Assembly: GCF_024158745.1 (NCBI RefSeq)
Contig: NZ_JAMZAW010000012.1
Span: 62,001-126,000 of the forward strand
DNA: 64,000 bases
Source: Paenibacillus tyrphae
GTDB lineage: Bacteria > Bacillota > Bacilli > Paenibacillales > NBRC-103111
Reading direction: 5' to 3'
Below are positions 1 to 7,987 of the stretch, one piece after another. Position 1 is the stretch's first letter. Each line of letters starts with the position of its first letter. Under the pieces are notes generated by a model. It ran no database searches. It worked only from the letters and a program-made list of their open reading frames with translations, and was not told where the DNA came from. The position numbers were made by a program, and so were the translations under genes.

Positions 1-570
1 TTCGGAGGCGACCCGGAACACCATATCCGATATGAAACGGTAGACGATGCTTATCGCGAACCAGAGGGTCAAATAATACCGCAGTTCCTTTTCCGAACAC
101 GCTTTGACGAGCCGGCTGACCAAAGGCACCGTGACATAGATGGCGATGATCGCGTACAGGAACCACAGGTGTATGTAATTGCGGTCGATGATAAGCCGAT
201 AGACGAAATCGGTAAAAAACTGAAGGATCGTCAAGTTGCTCTTCAGAATAAAATATTGGTTGTAGGCATCGTAGATGAGCGACCAGCTTACGAGCGGGAT
301 GGCCAACGGCACGATGCGCTTCTTATAAAATTCCTTGTAGGAGGAGACTTCGATCCGCAAAATCATGGCCCCGCTAATCATGAAAAAGACGGGAACCGCG
401 AATCGGGCGATCGAATTCAGCACATTGCTGATCCACCACGATATCGTATTGAAATCATTCGTCCGGGTCAGCAAATCCGCAGTAATATGCAGGATGATTA
501 CGGCGAGAATGGAGATGATCCGCAGCAAGTCGATGTAGATGATGCGGTTGTTTTTCATTAGGTTGTCCAT
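1..570 (-). CDS. acyltransferase family 3 membrane protein (3' end outside window)
   Basis: The frame is open from an ATG at 570 to the window edge, giving 190 residues without a stop. The N-terminus reads MDNLMKNNRIIYIDLLRIIS and is followed by ILAVIILHIT, the first membrane helix with the conserved His of acyltransferase-3 (OatA/WecH-like) proteins. Several further hydrophobic segments follow (SIARFAVPVFFMISGAMIL, LWFLYAIIAIYVTVPLV). The family moves acyl groups onto sugars or other polar acceptors at the membrane. A GGAGGA site lies just upstream of the ATG. The gene starts 43 bases after the glycosyltransferase stop on the same strand, so it probably modifies the polysaccharide made by that enzyme. 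The exact acceptor cannot be read from the sequence. Confidence 0.85.
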   Translation of the reverse strand, partial: MDNLMKNNRIIYIDLLRIISILAVIILHITADLLTRTNDFNTISWWISNVLNSIARFAVPVFFMISGAMILRIEVSSYKEFYKKRIVPLAIPLVSWSLIYDAYNQYFILKSNLTILQFFTDFVYRLIIDRNYIHLWFLYAIIAIYVTVPLVSRLVKACSEKELRYYLTLWFAISIVYRFISDMVFRVASE

Positions 571-612
571 AAGCATCCTCCTCCGAGTCAGTCGTCAATG
601 AATTGCAGGGGT

Positions 613-1938
613 TCAGCTAATGGAAGCGACGCCTTTCCGCTCCACGTATCCCCAGCCTTCGTCGTTATCGAAATACTTGAGCGTTCCGACAATATTGATG
701 TATAGTACGACGTTCCGGTACGTCAGCAGCTCCGCCTGACTGAAAAGGAACATGCGGATGTAATCTTTCATCGTGTAGGTGCTTCCGAATTTTTTGCATA
801 GGTAAAAGGCGATGATCATCTGCACCGCATTGACGGCTACCGTAATGGCGAACAATACCAGCGCATGCCCCAAGCTTTGACGGCTTATCAGCAATTGAAC
901 GATATAAATCAAACTGGTGAAGGCCGTAATCGTGCCGAGAACAAATCCGTCGATGGCAAAAAACAGACTGACGCCCCGGCTAAAGTGATGCGAGAGCTTG
1001 GACCAATAAAGGAGGATGCAGTCGATGAACGCTTTTTGCCAACGAATCCGCTGCTTGTAGAAATTGGGCATATTTTCCGGGCATTCGGTATAGCAGACCG
1101 CTTCCGGCGCGTAGACGAGCTTTTTGGCCAACCGGTTCGCTTTCATATATTCGTGAATCTTCAATGTAATGTCGATATCTTCGCCGACCGTACTGCGAAA
1201 GCCGTTCACCCGGACCAGAATATCCTTGTAAAACGCGCCGAATGCGCCGGAGATGACGACGATGGAATTAAAGACGGATTGCGTCAGCTTCCGAACGTAG
1301 AAGCCATGGATATAGTTGATGATTTGGGTCTTGATGATTCCTTTTCCCGTAAATTTCTCGACGATGACGCCGTTCTTCTTCTCCGCGCCTTGTACGATCT
1401 TCACCGTGCCGCCCAAAGCGATCACATCCGGGTCATGGAAATATTGACTCACATACTGAAGGGAACGGGCTTCAAGCATACTGTCAGCATCGAGCGTAAT
1501 CACGATGTCGGACACGGCGTAATCAATGCCCGCGTTCAACGAATCGGCTTTGCCGCCGTTATGCTTGTCGATAACGAAGATGTGAAGGTACCTCGCAGAT
1601 TGATAGAAGCCTTTGACCGGCTTGTAGACAAGCTGTCCGCCGGGCTCCCGATGCCGGGACTCCAGAACAAGCAGCTCATGCAACTTCGAGAGCGTATCGT
1701 CCTTGGAACCGTCGTTGACGATAATCACCTCGTGATTGCGGTAGTTCAGGCCGTTCATCGCATCGATGCAATTTTTGATCGTCAGCTCTTCGTTGTAAGC
1801 GGGAACCAACACCGAAATGGACTTCTCGGGCAGGCTTTCGTCAAGCTTCTTCACCTTGCCGAACAACAAGGGAATAACCGTGTACAACAGCTGGAAGACA
1901 AGGAACACGATCGTTGTGACATATAAAACGTACTGCAT
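613..1938 (-). CDS. processive family 2 glycosyltransferase, poly-GlcNAc synthase type
   Basis: The protein has 441 residues: an N-terminal membrane helix (about 5-27), a GT2 catalytic domain and C-terminal membrane helices (about 325-420). The catalytic signature is complete: PAYNEE near 46, VNDGS near 74, the metal-binding DAD at 150-152, GED near 252 and the processive-enzyme QxxRW motif as QRIRW at 296-300. This arrangement matches IcaA/PgaC and related synthases that polymerise a beta-linked sugar while exporting it. It is the upstream gene of a pair with the acyltransferase. The neighbouring acyltransferase favours an acylated exopolysaccharide, but whether the sugar is GlcNAc or another hexose cannot be decided here. 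Confidence 0.9.
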   Translation of the reverse strand: MQYVLYVTTIVFLVFQLLYTVIPLLFGKVKKLDESLPEKSISVLVPAYNEELTIKNCIDAMNGLNYRNHEVIIVNDGSKDDTLSKLHELLVLESRHREPGGQLVYKPVKGFYQSARYLHIFVIDKHNGGKADSLNAGIDYAVSDIVITLDADSMLEARSLQYVSQYFHDPDVIALGGTVKIVQGAEKKNGVIVEKFTGKGIIKTQIINYIHGFYVRKLTQSVFNSIVVISGAFGAFYKDILVRVNGFRSTVGEDIDITLKIHEYMKANRLAKKLVYAPEAVCYTECPENMPNFYKQRIRWQKAFIDCILLYWSKLSHHFSRGVSLFFAIDGFVLGTITAFTSLIYIVQLLISRQSLGHALVLFAITVAVNAVQMIIAFYLCKKFGSTYTMKDYIRMFLFSQAELLTYRNVVLYINIVGTLKYFDNDEGWGYVERKGVASIS

Positions 1939-2436
1939 CTCCTACTCCCTCTACTTTCTCTATTATCTGTGTTTTGCGGTGAAACGGCTGCCTATTTGGC
2001 CTAGGACTAGGTTTTTCCTGTAAAATTTAGTCCTTTTTAGCTATCATAGTGGACGATCCATTTTGTGTAAAACTGCTACAAATTTCAATAAAACGAATAC
2101 ATTGCTATTTTTCTGCGGGAATCTCCTAATACATCCATTTTCTTCATGGATCATGCTCACAAGATTTGTTAGTTTAGTTTATTTTTTCTTGACTTTTTTA
2201 GGGGCAGTTTGCTTGGTGAATGTTGTAGAAAGATGTAGAAAGCTGCCGTTTTTCGGCTGGGGGCGGATCGCCGGAGATGCGGAACAGGGCTAATGGGGAA
2301 GGAATACTGCTGCCTCTCACTGCGGGACTATCAGACTCTTGAACGTTATTGGGGGAAAGAAACGACATGCATGCATAGCCGCCTTCCTTCGGACGGATAC
2401 TTTACCTATCGCTGCCTGAAGCGAAGGAGGTATGGC
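1939..2436. other. intergenic region, about 500 bases
   Basis: This AT-richer stretch separates the divergent glycosyltransferase and small secreted-protein genes and must hold both promoters. A TTGACT hexamer near 2190 has no convincing -10 box at the right distance. A 76-codon open frame at 2063-2293 lacks a ribosome binding site and has no recognisable domain, so it is not called. No repeat or RNA structure stands out. Confidence 0.5.
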
Positions 2437-2913
2437 ATGAAAAAGTTGTTGCTTTCGTTATGGATCGTTCTTCTATGCGCGTTGTCCGCCCCGGCGAGTG
2501 CGCAAGAGGGCAGTCTGCCGGTTCCTTATAGCCAGGAAGATATCGATATGCTCGGCGGTCCACAGGGCAGTTACCAGACGGAGGCTTACCGCTCGGGACG
2601 AGGGGGCTACTCCAGCGGCCGAAGGGGATATACACCGGCGCCGGGCACAAGGACGCCCGTAGGCAATGTCCGCACACCCCCGGCGACTCCGGCACCGGGA
2701 ACGGCCCCGCCTCCTGCCCGGGGCGGATTGGGCGGCATCCTGGGGGGCTTTGCGGCCGGCGCGCTTCTCGGCAGCATCCTGAACCCGTTCGGCTTGTTTG
2801 GAGGAGGGGTTGCGCCAGTACATGGGGGGTTCTCGCTTCTCGGCATCCTTTTTTGGGGCGTGGTCTTGTTCTTTTTGTACCGCTTGTGGAAAGGGTTCCG
2901 AAAATCCTCATAA
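2437..2913 (+). CDS. small secreted Gly/Pro-rich protein with C-terminal membrane helix
   Basis: The predicted product is 158 residues. A clean signal peptide (MKKLLLSLWIVLLCALSAPASA) is followed by a low-complexity Gly/Pro/Arg/Thr-rich middle (about 45-95), a Gly-rich hydrophobic stretch (GGILGGFAAGALLGSIL) and a final membrane helix (LLGILFWGVVLFFLYRLW) with a basic tail. The frame is open from 2293, but the ATG at 2437 is preferred because AAGGAGG lies just upstream and the signal peptide begins there. The last codons overlap the radical-SAM gene on the other strand by 6 bases. The layout resembles small membrane proteins with a Gly-rich segment found near the cell surface; no function can be assigned. 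Confidence 0.75.
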   Translation: MKKLLLSLWIVLLCALSAPASAQEGSLPVPYSQEDIDMLGGPQGSYQTEAYRSGRGGYSSGRRGYTPAPGTRTPVGNVRTPPATPAPGTAPPPARGGLGGILGGFAAGALLGSILNPFGLFGGGVAPVHGGFSLLGILFWGVVLFFLYRLWKGFRKSS

Positions 2914-3858
2914 ATCAAGCGCAAAAGCGAGCTGCACCGGCTTATCGTCTTCGGGGCTTTCCGCTTGCGTCGGCTTGGTTTCGATCACAGGCAGGTACTC
3001 AGGAAGGCTATACCGTTCAAGAAGGCGGGCAAGCTGCGTGCGGATCTGCTCCCGGTACGCTTTGGGCGCGGTCGGGGAATGTCCGTACCAATCGGCATAC
3101 GAGCCGACCAAGCGGGGATATGCTTGCCGGATCGTCCCGAAAAACCACGATTTCACTTCGGACGTATTCAAGCGGAGCACCGATCCCATCACGAAGCACG
3201 CTTTGGCTTCGGCGGCTTGCTCTACGACCTGCTCCATTTCTTCCAGTTGGTCGGTCAGGAAGGGCAGAATCGGGGCCATAAAAATTCCGGCTTCGATGCC
3301 TTCCTGCCTTAACCCTTGAAGCGCCTTGAGCCGCTGGGCCGGAGCGGGAGACATCGGCTCGAAGCTGCGCCAAATGCGCTTATCGAGCGTATTCAGGCTG
3401 ATGTTGACCGAGCTTCCCGGCAGCTTGCGGAGCAAATCGATATCGCGCAAAATCAAGGGAGAACGCGTCGTTATGCTGACCGGCAGCCGGTAGGTAACCA
3501 GCACTTCGAGACATTGGCGCGTGAGCGTCAAGCGGCCCTCGAGCGGCTGGTAAGGGTCCGTAGCGGTGCCGATCGCGATTCGGCCCAGCCTGCTTCGTCC
3601 GCCCTTGGCGCGCAGCATGCGTTCGACTTGCGCTTGCAGCGCTTCCGGCGCATTGTCTTTGTACAGGATGTGATGCTGAAACGTATCGTCGGCTTCCATG
3701 CCGAGGAAGGCATGGGTGGAACGGGCATAGCAGAAGCTGCAGCCGTGCTGGCAGCCGCGGTACGGATTGATCGACCAATCGAACGGCATGGACGGGGCTT
3801 TAACGGGATTCAGCAGTTGTTTGGCGCGGACAGGCTCGTATCGGGTTTGCGTCGGCAA
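2908..3858 (-). CDS. Rv2578c/SplB-like radical SAM protein
   Basis: The protein contains the radical-SAM 4Fe-4S motif CxxxCxxC (Cys36, Cys40, Cys43 in CQHGCSFCYA), preceded by INPYRGC. That context is typical of the COG1533 group, called DNA repair photolyase or spore-photoproduct-lyase-like, which includes mycobacterial Rv2578c. The start is taken as TTG at 3858 because GGAGGTG lies 6 bases upstream; upstream ATG codons have no ribosome binding site. This gives 316 residues. The true spore photoproduct lyase has additional features not seen here, so a direct SPL role is not claimed. The gene faces a spore-protein gene, and its predicted promoter carries LexA-like boxes, both of which suggest a link to DNA damage. 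Confidence 0.85.
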   Translation of the reverse strand: MPTQTRYEPVRAKQLLNPVKAPSMPFDWSINPYRGCQHGCSFCYARSTHAFLGMEADDTFQHHILYKDNAPEALQAQVERMLRAKGGRSRLGRIAIGTATDPYQPLEGRLTLTRQCLEVLVTYRLPVSITTRSPLILRDIDLLRKLPGSSVNISLNTLDKRIWRSFEPMSPAPAQRLKALQGLRQEGIEAGIFMAPILPFLTDQLEEMEQVVEQAAEAKACFVMGSVLRLNTSEVKSWFFGTIRQAYPRLVGSYADWYGHSPTAPKAYREQIRTQLARLLERYSLPEYLPVIETKPTQAESPEDDKPVQLAFALDL

Positions 3859-3888
3859 GGCGAACACCTCCATATTTAACGGATACAC

Positions 3889-3938
3889 GAATATATGTTC
3901 TGTTTATTAGGTTAAAGTATACATGGGAACAAGTGTTC
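3889..3938. promoter_or_regulatory. two LexA (SOS) box-like operators
   Basis: GAACAAGTGTTC at 3927-3938 fits the Bacillus LexA core GAAC-RNRY-GTTC at every position. It lies between the -35 and -10 of the radical SAM promoter. A second, imperfect copy, GAATATATGTTC at 3889-3900, has one core mismatch (T for C) and lies just downstream of the predicted start point. The centres are 38 bases apart. The position would let LexA block this promoter directly. Confidence 0.65.
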
Positions 3939-3944
3939 CTGCAA
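3916..3944 (-). promoter_or_regulatory. sigma-A-type promoter of the radical SAM gene
   Basis: On the minus strand a -35 TTGCAG (3944-3939) is separated by exactly 17 bases from a -10 TATACT (3921-3916). This predicts transcription starting near 3909, about 50 bases before the TTG start codon. The 17-base spacer holds the GAACAAGTGTTC palindrome. Confidence 0.65.
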
Positions 3945-3968
3945 CTGGGAAACAAAGGAGGAGTTGCG

Positions 3969-4247
3969 ATGGCAAGAAGACGCAGCCGCACGCCGGTCGT
4001 GCCCGGAGCGAATCAGGCGCTGGACCGGTTGAAGTCGGAGGTTATGCGCCGGGAAGGCTATGCCGTCGATCCGAACCGCCCGGATTTGGTAAAATACGAG
4101 GTGGCCAAGACGCTCGGGATTCCGCTGAGCCCCGGAAATAACGGCCAGCTCTCGACCGAACAAGCGGGCAAGATCGGCGGGCCGATCGGCGGAAGCATGG
4201 TGCGCGAGATGGTTCGGCTCGCCCAAGAACAGTTGGCTAAACGCTGA
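3969..4247 (+). CDS. alpha/beta-type small acid-soluble spore protein
   Basis: The 92-residue product carries the family pattern: a basic start, NQALDRLKSEVMRREGY, then KYEVAKTLGIPL (the region cleaved by the germination protease GPR in this family), and the C-terminal GGPIGGSMVREMVRLAQEQL. These proteins coat spore DNA and protect it from UV and heat. It is longer than the usual 60-70 residues because of a basic N-terminal extension (MARRRSRTPVVPG) and an insert (NPGNN/STEQ region). The ATG at 3969 follows AAAGGAGGAG; longer in-frame starts lack a ribosome binding site. No sure sigma-G promoter was found. It diverges from the radical SAM gene. Confidence 0.9.
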   Translation: MARRRSRTPVVPGANQALDRLKSEVMRREGYAVDPNRPDLVKYEVAKTLGIPLSPGNNGQLSTEQAGKIGGPIGGSMVREMVRLAQEQLAKR

Positions 4248-4287
4248 CCCGCAGAATAACCGCATGAAACCAAGTTCCATCCGAAAG

Positions 4288-4316
4288 GGCCGGTCATGCA
4301 GACCGAGCTCTTTTTT
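4288..4316 (+). terminator. weak intrinsic terminator after the spore protein gene
   Basis: CGGTC and GACCG form a short stem around ATGCA, extended by GC pairs, and are followed by TTTTTT at 4311-4316. Confidence 0.5.
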
Positions 4317-4532
4317 GCCGTGCTGAAAATTAGGCGGATTGCGGAGAAGATGTCCGGTGCGATAACGTTCCTTCAATTTCACAAGATTGTCGAATGATAT
4401 CGAAATATATTGAAACGAGTAAAAAGGAATTTGCAGAAACAAGCGGATTTCCCGTGTTTATCGGGTTTCAATGGCAAAATTGAGCCGAGTTTTTGTCGGT
4501 TTTTGTTGTCGGATTATGTCCCTTTTGTGACT

Positions 4533-4575
4533 AGTGATTTTTTTCACAGTGTATTTCTTCCATTGCGATTACAAT
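4533..4575 (+). promoter_or_regulatory. Fnr-type site and class II promoter of the fermentation operon
   Basis: AGTGA-TTTTTT-TCACA at 4533-4548 matches the Bacillus Fnr box TGTGA-N6-TCACA at 9 of 10 positions. A -10 hexamer TACAAT lies at 4570-4575, giving a start near 4582. The site centre (4540.5) is then about 41.5 bases upstream, the standard distance for activation by Fnr/CRP proteins that replace a -35 box. No good -35 hexamer is present. This predicts induction when oxygen is low. Confidence 0.75.
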
Positions 4576-4608
4576 GAAGGCAATCCCAATACGAGGAGGA
4601 TTGTTTCA

Positions 4609-5139
4609 ATGAGTACGATAACGGAAGCCAGCGTTCAAAGCGCGCGTCCGACCCGGTTTATGGACGCGGTGGACCGTCTGAAGGAAGAGCACGACGCCTT
4701 AAAAATCCGGCTGTCCGCGGTGCAGGCCAAGGCTCAATCGGTCGGAAAGATGAAAACTGTTCCGGAAGCGATGGCGCTTCTCCAGCAGCTGAGGGAGGAG
4801 ATTACGGATTTCCGCACCGAATTGGACCGGCATGCGACCTGGGAGGAACGGGAGCTGTTCCCTTTACTCTGTAGTTACTTCAATAAATATTCCGGTCCGT
4901 CCATGATGCCTTCCTTCTGGGTGATGGAAAAAGATCATGAGCTTGCGGAAACGTTCATCGATTCTTTTATCGAATCGGTGGATCGGCTGTCCTTGCCAAG
5001 CCGGGAAGCCATCCGGGAAACGAGCTCGCATCTGATTCAGGCTTGCCTCATTCTGAACGAGCACCTGAATCTGGAGGAAGACGTCGTCTATCCGATGGCG
5101 GAACAGATTCTTGACGATATCGATAGTTTATTTTCTTAA
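4609..5139 (+). CDS. hemerythrin HHE-domain protein
   Basis: The 176-residue product is almost all helical and has the His/Glu ligands of a di-iron hemerythrin: KEEHDAL near 25, DRHATWEERELFPL near 90, EKDHEL near 120 and LNEHLNLEEDVVYP near 155. Such domains bind oxygen or NO, or handle iron. The ATG at 4609 follows GAGGAGG by 8 bases. It is the first gene behind the Fnr-type promoter and sits 39 bases ahead of the small zinc-ribbon-like gene, with AdhE and PFL following. The sequence lacks the N-terminal domain of Ric/ScdA repair proteins. A likely job is oxygen or NO scavenging or sensing for the oxygen-sensitive PFL system, but that is inference. Confidence 0.85.
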   Translation: MSTITEASVQSARPTRFMDAVDRLKEEHDALKIRLSAVQAKAQSVGKMKTVPEAMALLQQLREEITDFRTELDRHATWEERELFPLLCSYFNKYSGPSMMPSFWVMEKDHELAETFIDSFIESVDRLSLPSREAIRETSSHLIQACLILNEHLNLEEDVVYPMAEQILDDIDSLFS

Positions 5140-5178
5140 TATAAAGCTTTGAGTCAGGCCAAAGGAAGGAGGATGCCG

Positions 5179-5355
5179 ATGAATCTTATCACCTGTGAGC
5201 AATGCGGCAAGACGAAGGGCGAAGGCCCGAAAGGCACTTCGTGGATTTGCAACGACTGCCGCGTTGTTCCACAACCAAATTCTGGACGAATAAGCTCGGA
5301 ACCGTCTATACTATTGTTAAACGACACGAATGGAGGAAACATCAATGGCCGTTAA
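5179..5355 (+). CDS. small CxxC...CxxC protein (zinc-ribbon-like)
   Basis: The predicted product is 58 residues. It has two CxxC pairs, CEQC near residue 6 and CNDC near 28, spaced like a small zinc ribbon (MNLITCEQCGKTKGEG...SWICNDC). The ATG at 5179 is preceded by AGGAAGGAGG; an earlier ATG at 5173 lies inside that site. The tail after the second pair looks unstructured and its last 11 bases overlap the start of adhE, suggesting coupled translation. It lies in the Fnr-headed operon. The function is unknown; a metal-binding helper of the fermentation enzymes is possible. Confidence 0.6.
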   Translation: MNLITCEQCGKTKGEGPKGTSWICNDCRVVPQPNSGRISSEPSILLLNDTNGGNINGR

Positions 5356-7954
5356 AGAAGTGAAAGCCGACGCAAAAGCAGCCGCGCTCGAGGAAGTGAA
5401 CAAGCTTGTAGCCCGGGCAAGAAAAGCGCAAGAAGCATATCTGAAGCTGGATCAATCCCAAGTGGACGACATTGTGCAGCATATGGCGCTTGCCGGGCTC
5501 GATCGGCATATGGTATTGGCGAAAATGGCGGTGGAGGAAACCGGCCGCGGAGTATACGAAGACAAAATCACCAAAAACATATTCGCTACCGAGTACATCT
5601 ACCACAGCATCAAGCATAACAAGACGGTCGGCGTGATCGATAACAATCCGTACGAGCATTACAAGACGGTGGCTGAACCGGTCGGAATCATCGCCGGGGT
5701 GACGCCGGTCACGAACCCGACGTCGACGACGATGTTCAAGTCGCTGATCGCCGCCAAAACGCGCAACCCGATCATCTTCGCGTTCCATCCGTCGGCGCAG
5801 CGCTCCAGCGTAGCGGCTGCCTCTACGCTGCTGGAAGCGGCTGTGAAGCACGGAGCTCCGGAGCACGCCATTCAGTGGGTAGAGAATCCGTCCGTAGAGG
5901 CGACTCAGCTTCTGATGAATCATCCGGACGTAGCGCTGGTGCTCGCAACGGGTGGTTCCTCCATGGTGAAAGCAGCTTACAGCACCGGCAAGCCGGCGCT
6001 TGGCGTAGGGCCGGGCAACGTTCCTTGCTTTATCGAGAAAACGGCTGATCTGCCGCAGGCGGTAACGGACCTGATTCTTTCCAAAACATTCGACAACGGG
6101 ATGATTTGCGCTTCCGAGCAAGCGGTCATTCTGGAAGAACCGATTTACGAGCAAGCCAAAAAGCTGATGAAGGAGCTGGGCTGCTACTTCCTGAACGCCG
6201 AAGAAACCGAAGCGGTATCGAAGTTGGTCATCAACTCCGAGAAATGCGCGGTTAACGCGGTTATCGTCGGCCAACCGGCCGTCAAGATCGCAGCCATGGC
6301 TGGCCTTACGGTACCAAGCGATACGAAGGTGCTCGTAGCCGAGCTCAAGGGCGTAGGTGACGCTTACCCGCTGTCTGCGGAGAAGCTGAGCCCGGTGCTC
6401 GCTTGTTATAAAGTGAAAAATGCAGCGCAAGGCATCGAGCGCGCGGCAGAAATCGTCGCCTTCGGCGGCATGGGGCATTCCTCGGTCATCCATTCCAAGA
6501 ACGAGGAAATCGTTCAGGCATTCGCGGCTCGACTGCAAACCGGACGCGTCATCGTCAATGCGCCATCGACACACGGGGCGATTGGAGACATCTACAACAC
6601 GAACCTGCCTTCGCTGACGCTCGGCTGCGGCTCCTACGGGCATAACTCGACGACCGCCAACGTTTCCGCCGTCAACTTGCTCAACCTGAAGCGTGTCGCC
6701 GAAAGGACGGTCAATATGCAGTGGTTCAAGGTGCCGCCGAAAGTATATTTTGAAAAAGGCTCGACGCAATATTTGGAGAAAATGCCCGATATTACCCGGG
6801 TGATGATCGTCACCGACGCGATGATGGTGAAGCTCGGCTACGTGGAGCGCTTGGAGTATTATCTGCGCAAGCGGAAGCAGCCGGTTGCTATCGAGGTGTT
6901 CTCCGAGGTTGAGCCGGATCCTTCCGTCGATACGGTAGACCGCGGTACGGCCCGTATGGCAGCATTCAAGCCGGACTGCATTATCGCGCTGGGCGGCGGA
7001 TCGCCGATGGACGCGGCCAAAGCGATGTGGCTGTTCTACGAATATCCGGACACGAGCTTCGATTCGCTCAAGCAGAAGTTTCTCGATATCCGCAAACGGG
7101 TGTACAAATATCCGCGCCTCGGTCAGAAAGCGAAGTTCGTCGCAATCCCGACGACATCGGGCACAGGCTCGGAAGTGACTTCTTTTGCAGTCATTACGGA
7201 TAATCATAAAGGCAACACCAAGTACCCGCTTGCCGATTACGAGCTGACGCCGGACGTGGCGATTATCGATCCGGAATTCGTCTACAGCTTGCCGAAAACA
7301 GCCGTTGCGGATACGGGGATGGACGTGCTTACGCATGCGATTGAAGCGTACGTCTCGGTGATGGCGAACGATTATACGGACGGATTGGCGATGAAAGCCA
7401 TTCAGCTTGTATTCGAGCATCTGGAAAATTCGTTCCACACCGGCGACCCGCTGGCACGGGAAAAAATGCATAACGCTTCGACGATTGCTGGTATGGCCTT
7501 CGCCAATGCCTTCTTGGGCATCAACCACAGCTTGGCGCACAAATGGGGCGGCGAATACCATACGGCGCACGGCCGCACGAACGCGATTCTGATGCCGCAC
7601 GTCATCCGGTACAATGCGCAGAAGCCGACCAAGTTCGCATCGTTCCCGAAATACAATCATTTCATCGCGGACAAACGGTATGCTGAGATTGCTCGAGTAC
7701 TGGGCCTGCCGGCGAAGACGACGGAAGAAGGCGTGAACAGCCTGATCGCCGCGGTGCGCAAGCTGAATCAATCGCTTGGCATTCCGGAGAGATTCCAGGA
7801 TCTCGGCTTCGATCCGGCAGACTTCGAAGCGAAGGTCGATGTGCTCGCGGACCGCGCGTTCGAGGACCAATGTACGACAGCGAATCCGCGCCTGCCGCTC
7901 GTGACGGAGCTGGCGGACGTTTACCGCAACGCGTTCTACGGGAAATTCGAATAA
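5345..7954 (+). CDS. adhE: bifunctional acetaldehyde-CoA/alcohol dehydrogenase
   Basis: The 869-residue protein has both halves of AdhE. Residues about 1-440 are the acetaldehyde dehydrogenase (acetyl-CoA to acetaldehyde), with catalytic Cys255 in NGMICASEQ. Residues about 460-869 are the iron-dependent alcohol dehydrogenase, with GGGSPMDAAK for NAD and the iron ligands in DTGMDVLTHAIEAY, GINHSLAHKWGGEYHTAHG. Together they turn acetyl-CoA to ethanol and regenerate two NAD+, in filament-forming spirosomes in known members. The ATG at 5345 follows TGGAGG. The gene is followed after 33 bases by pflB, whose product acetyl-CoA is its substrate. The length equals that of the family and no key residue is missing. 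Confidence 0.97.
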   Translation: MAVKEVKADAKAAALEEVNKLVARARKAQEAYLKLDQSQVDDIVQHMALAGLDRHMVLAKMAVEETGRGVYEDKITKNIFATEYIYHSIKHNKTVGVIDNNPYEHYKTVAEPVGIIAGVTPVTNPTSTTMFKSLIAAKTRNPIIFAFHPSAQRSSVAAASTLLEAAVKHGAPEHAIQWVENPSVEATQLLMNHPDVALVLATGGSSMVKAAYSTGKPALGVGPGNVPCFIEKTADLPQAVTDLILSKTFDNGMICASEQAVILEEPIYEQAKKLMKELGCYFLNAEETEAVSKLVINSEKCAVNAVIVGQPAVKIAAMAGLTVPSDTKVLVAELKGVGDAYPLSAEKLSPVLACYKVKNAAQGIERAAEIVAFGGMGHSSVIHSKNEEIVQAFAARLQTGRVIVNAPSTHGAIGDIYNTNLPSLTLGCGSYGHNSTTANVSAVNLLNLKRVAERTVNMQWFKVPPKVYFEKGSTQYLEKMPDITRVMIVTDAMMVKLGYVERLEYYLRKRKQPVAIEVFSEVEPDPSVDTVDRGTARMAAFKPDCIIALGGGSPMDAAKAMWLFYEYPDTSFDSLKQKFLDIRKRVYKYPRLGQKAKFVAIPTTSGTGSEVTSFAVITDNHKGNTKYPLADYELTPDVAIIDPEFVYSLPKTAVADTGMDVLTHAIEAYVSVMANDYTDGLAMKAIQLVFEHLENSFHTGDPLAREKMHNASTIAGMAFANAFLGINHSLAHKWGGEYHTAHGRTNAILMPHVIRYNAQKPTKFASFPKYNHFIADKRYAEIARVLGLPAKTTEEGVNSLIAAVRKLNQSLGIPERFQDLGFDPADFEAKVDVLADRAFEDQCTTANPRLPLVTELADVYRNAFYGKFE

Positions 7955-7987
7955 AAAGAGACGACTTCTTGGAGAGGAGACCCAACT

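Noticed and set aside
865-1926. 353-codon frame opposite the glycosyltransferase
   Set aside because: Antisense shadow; the glycosyltransferase has complete catalytic motifs.
2063-2293. 76-codon open frame with a hydrophobic middle
   Set aside because: No ribosome binding site, no domain, and it lies in an AT-rich promoter region.
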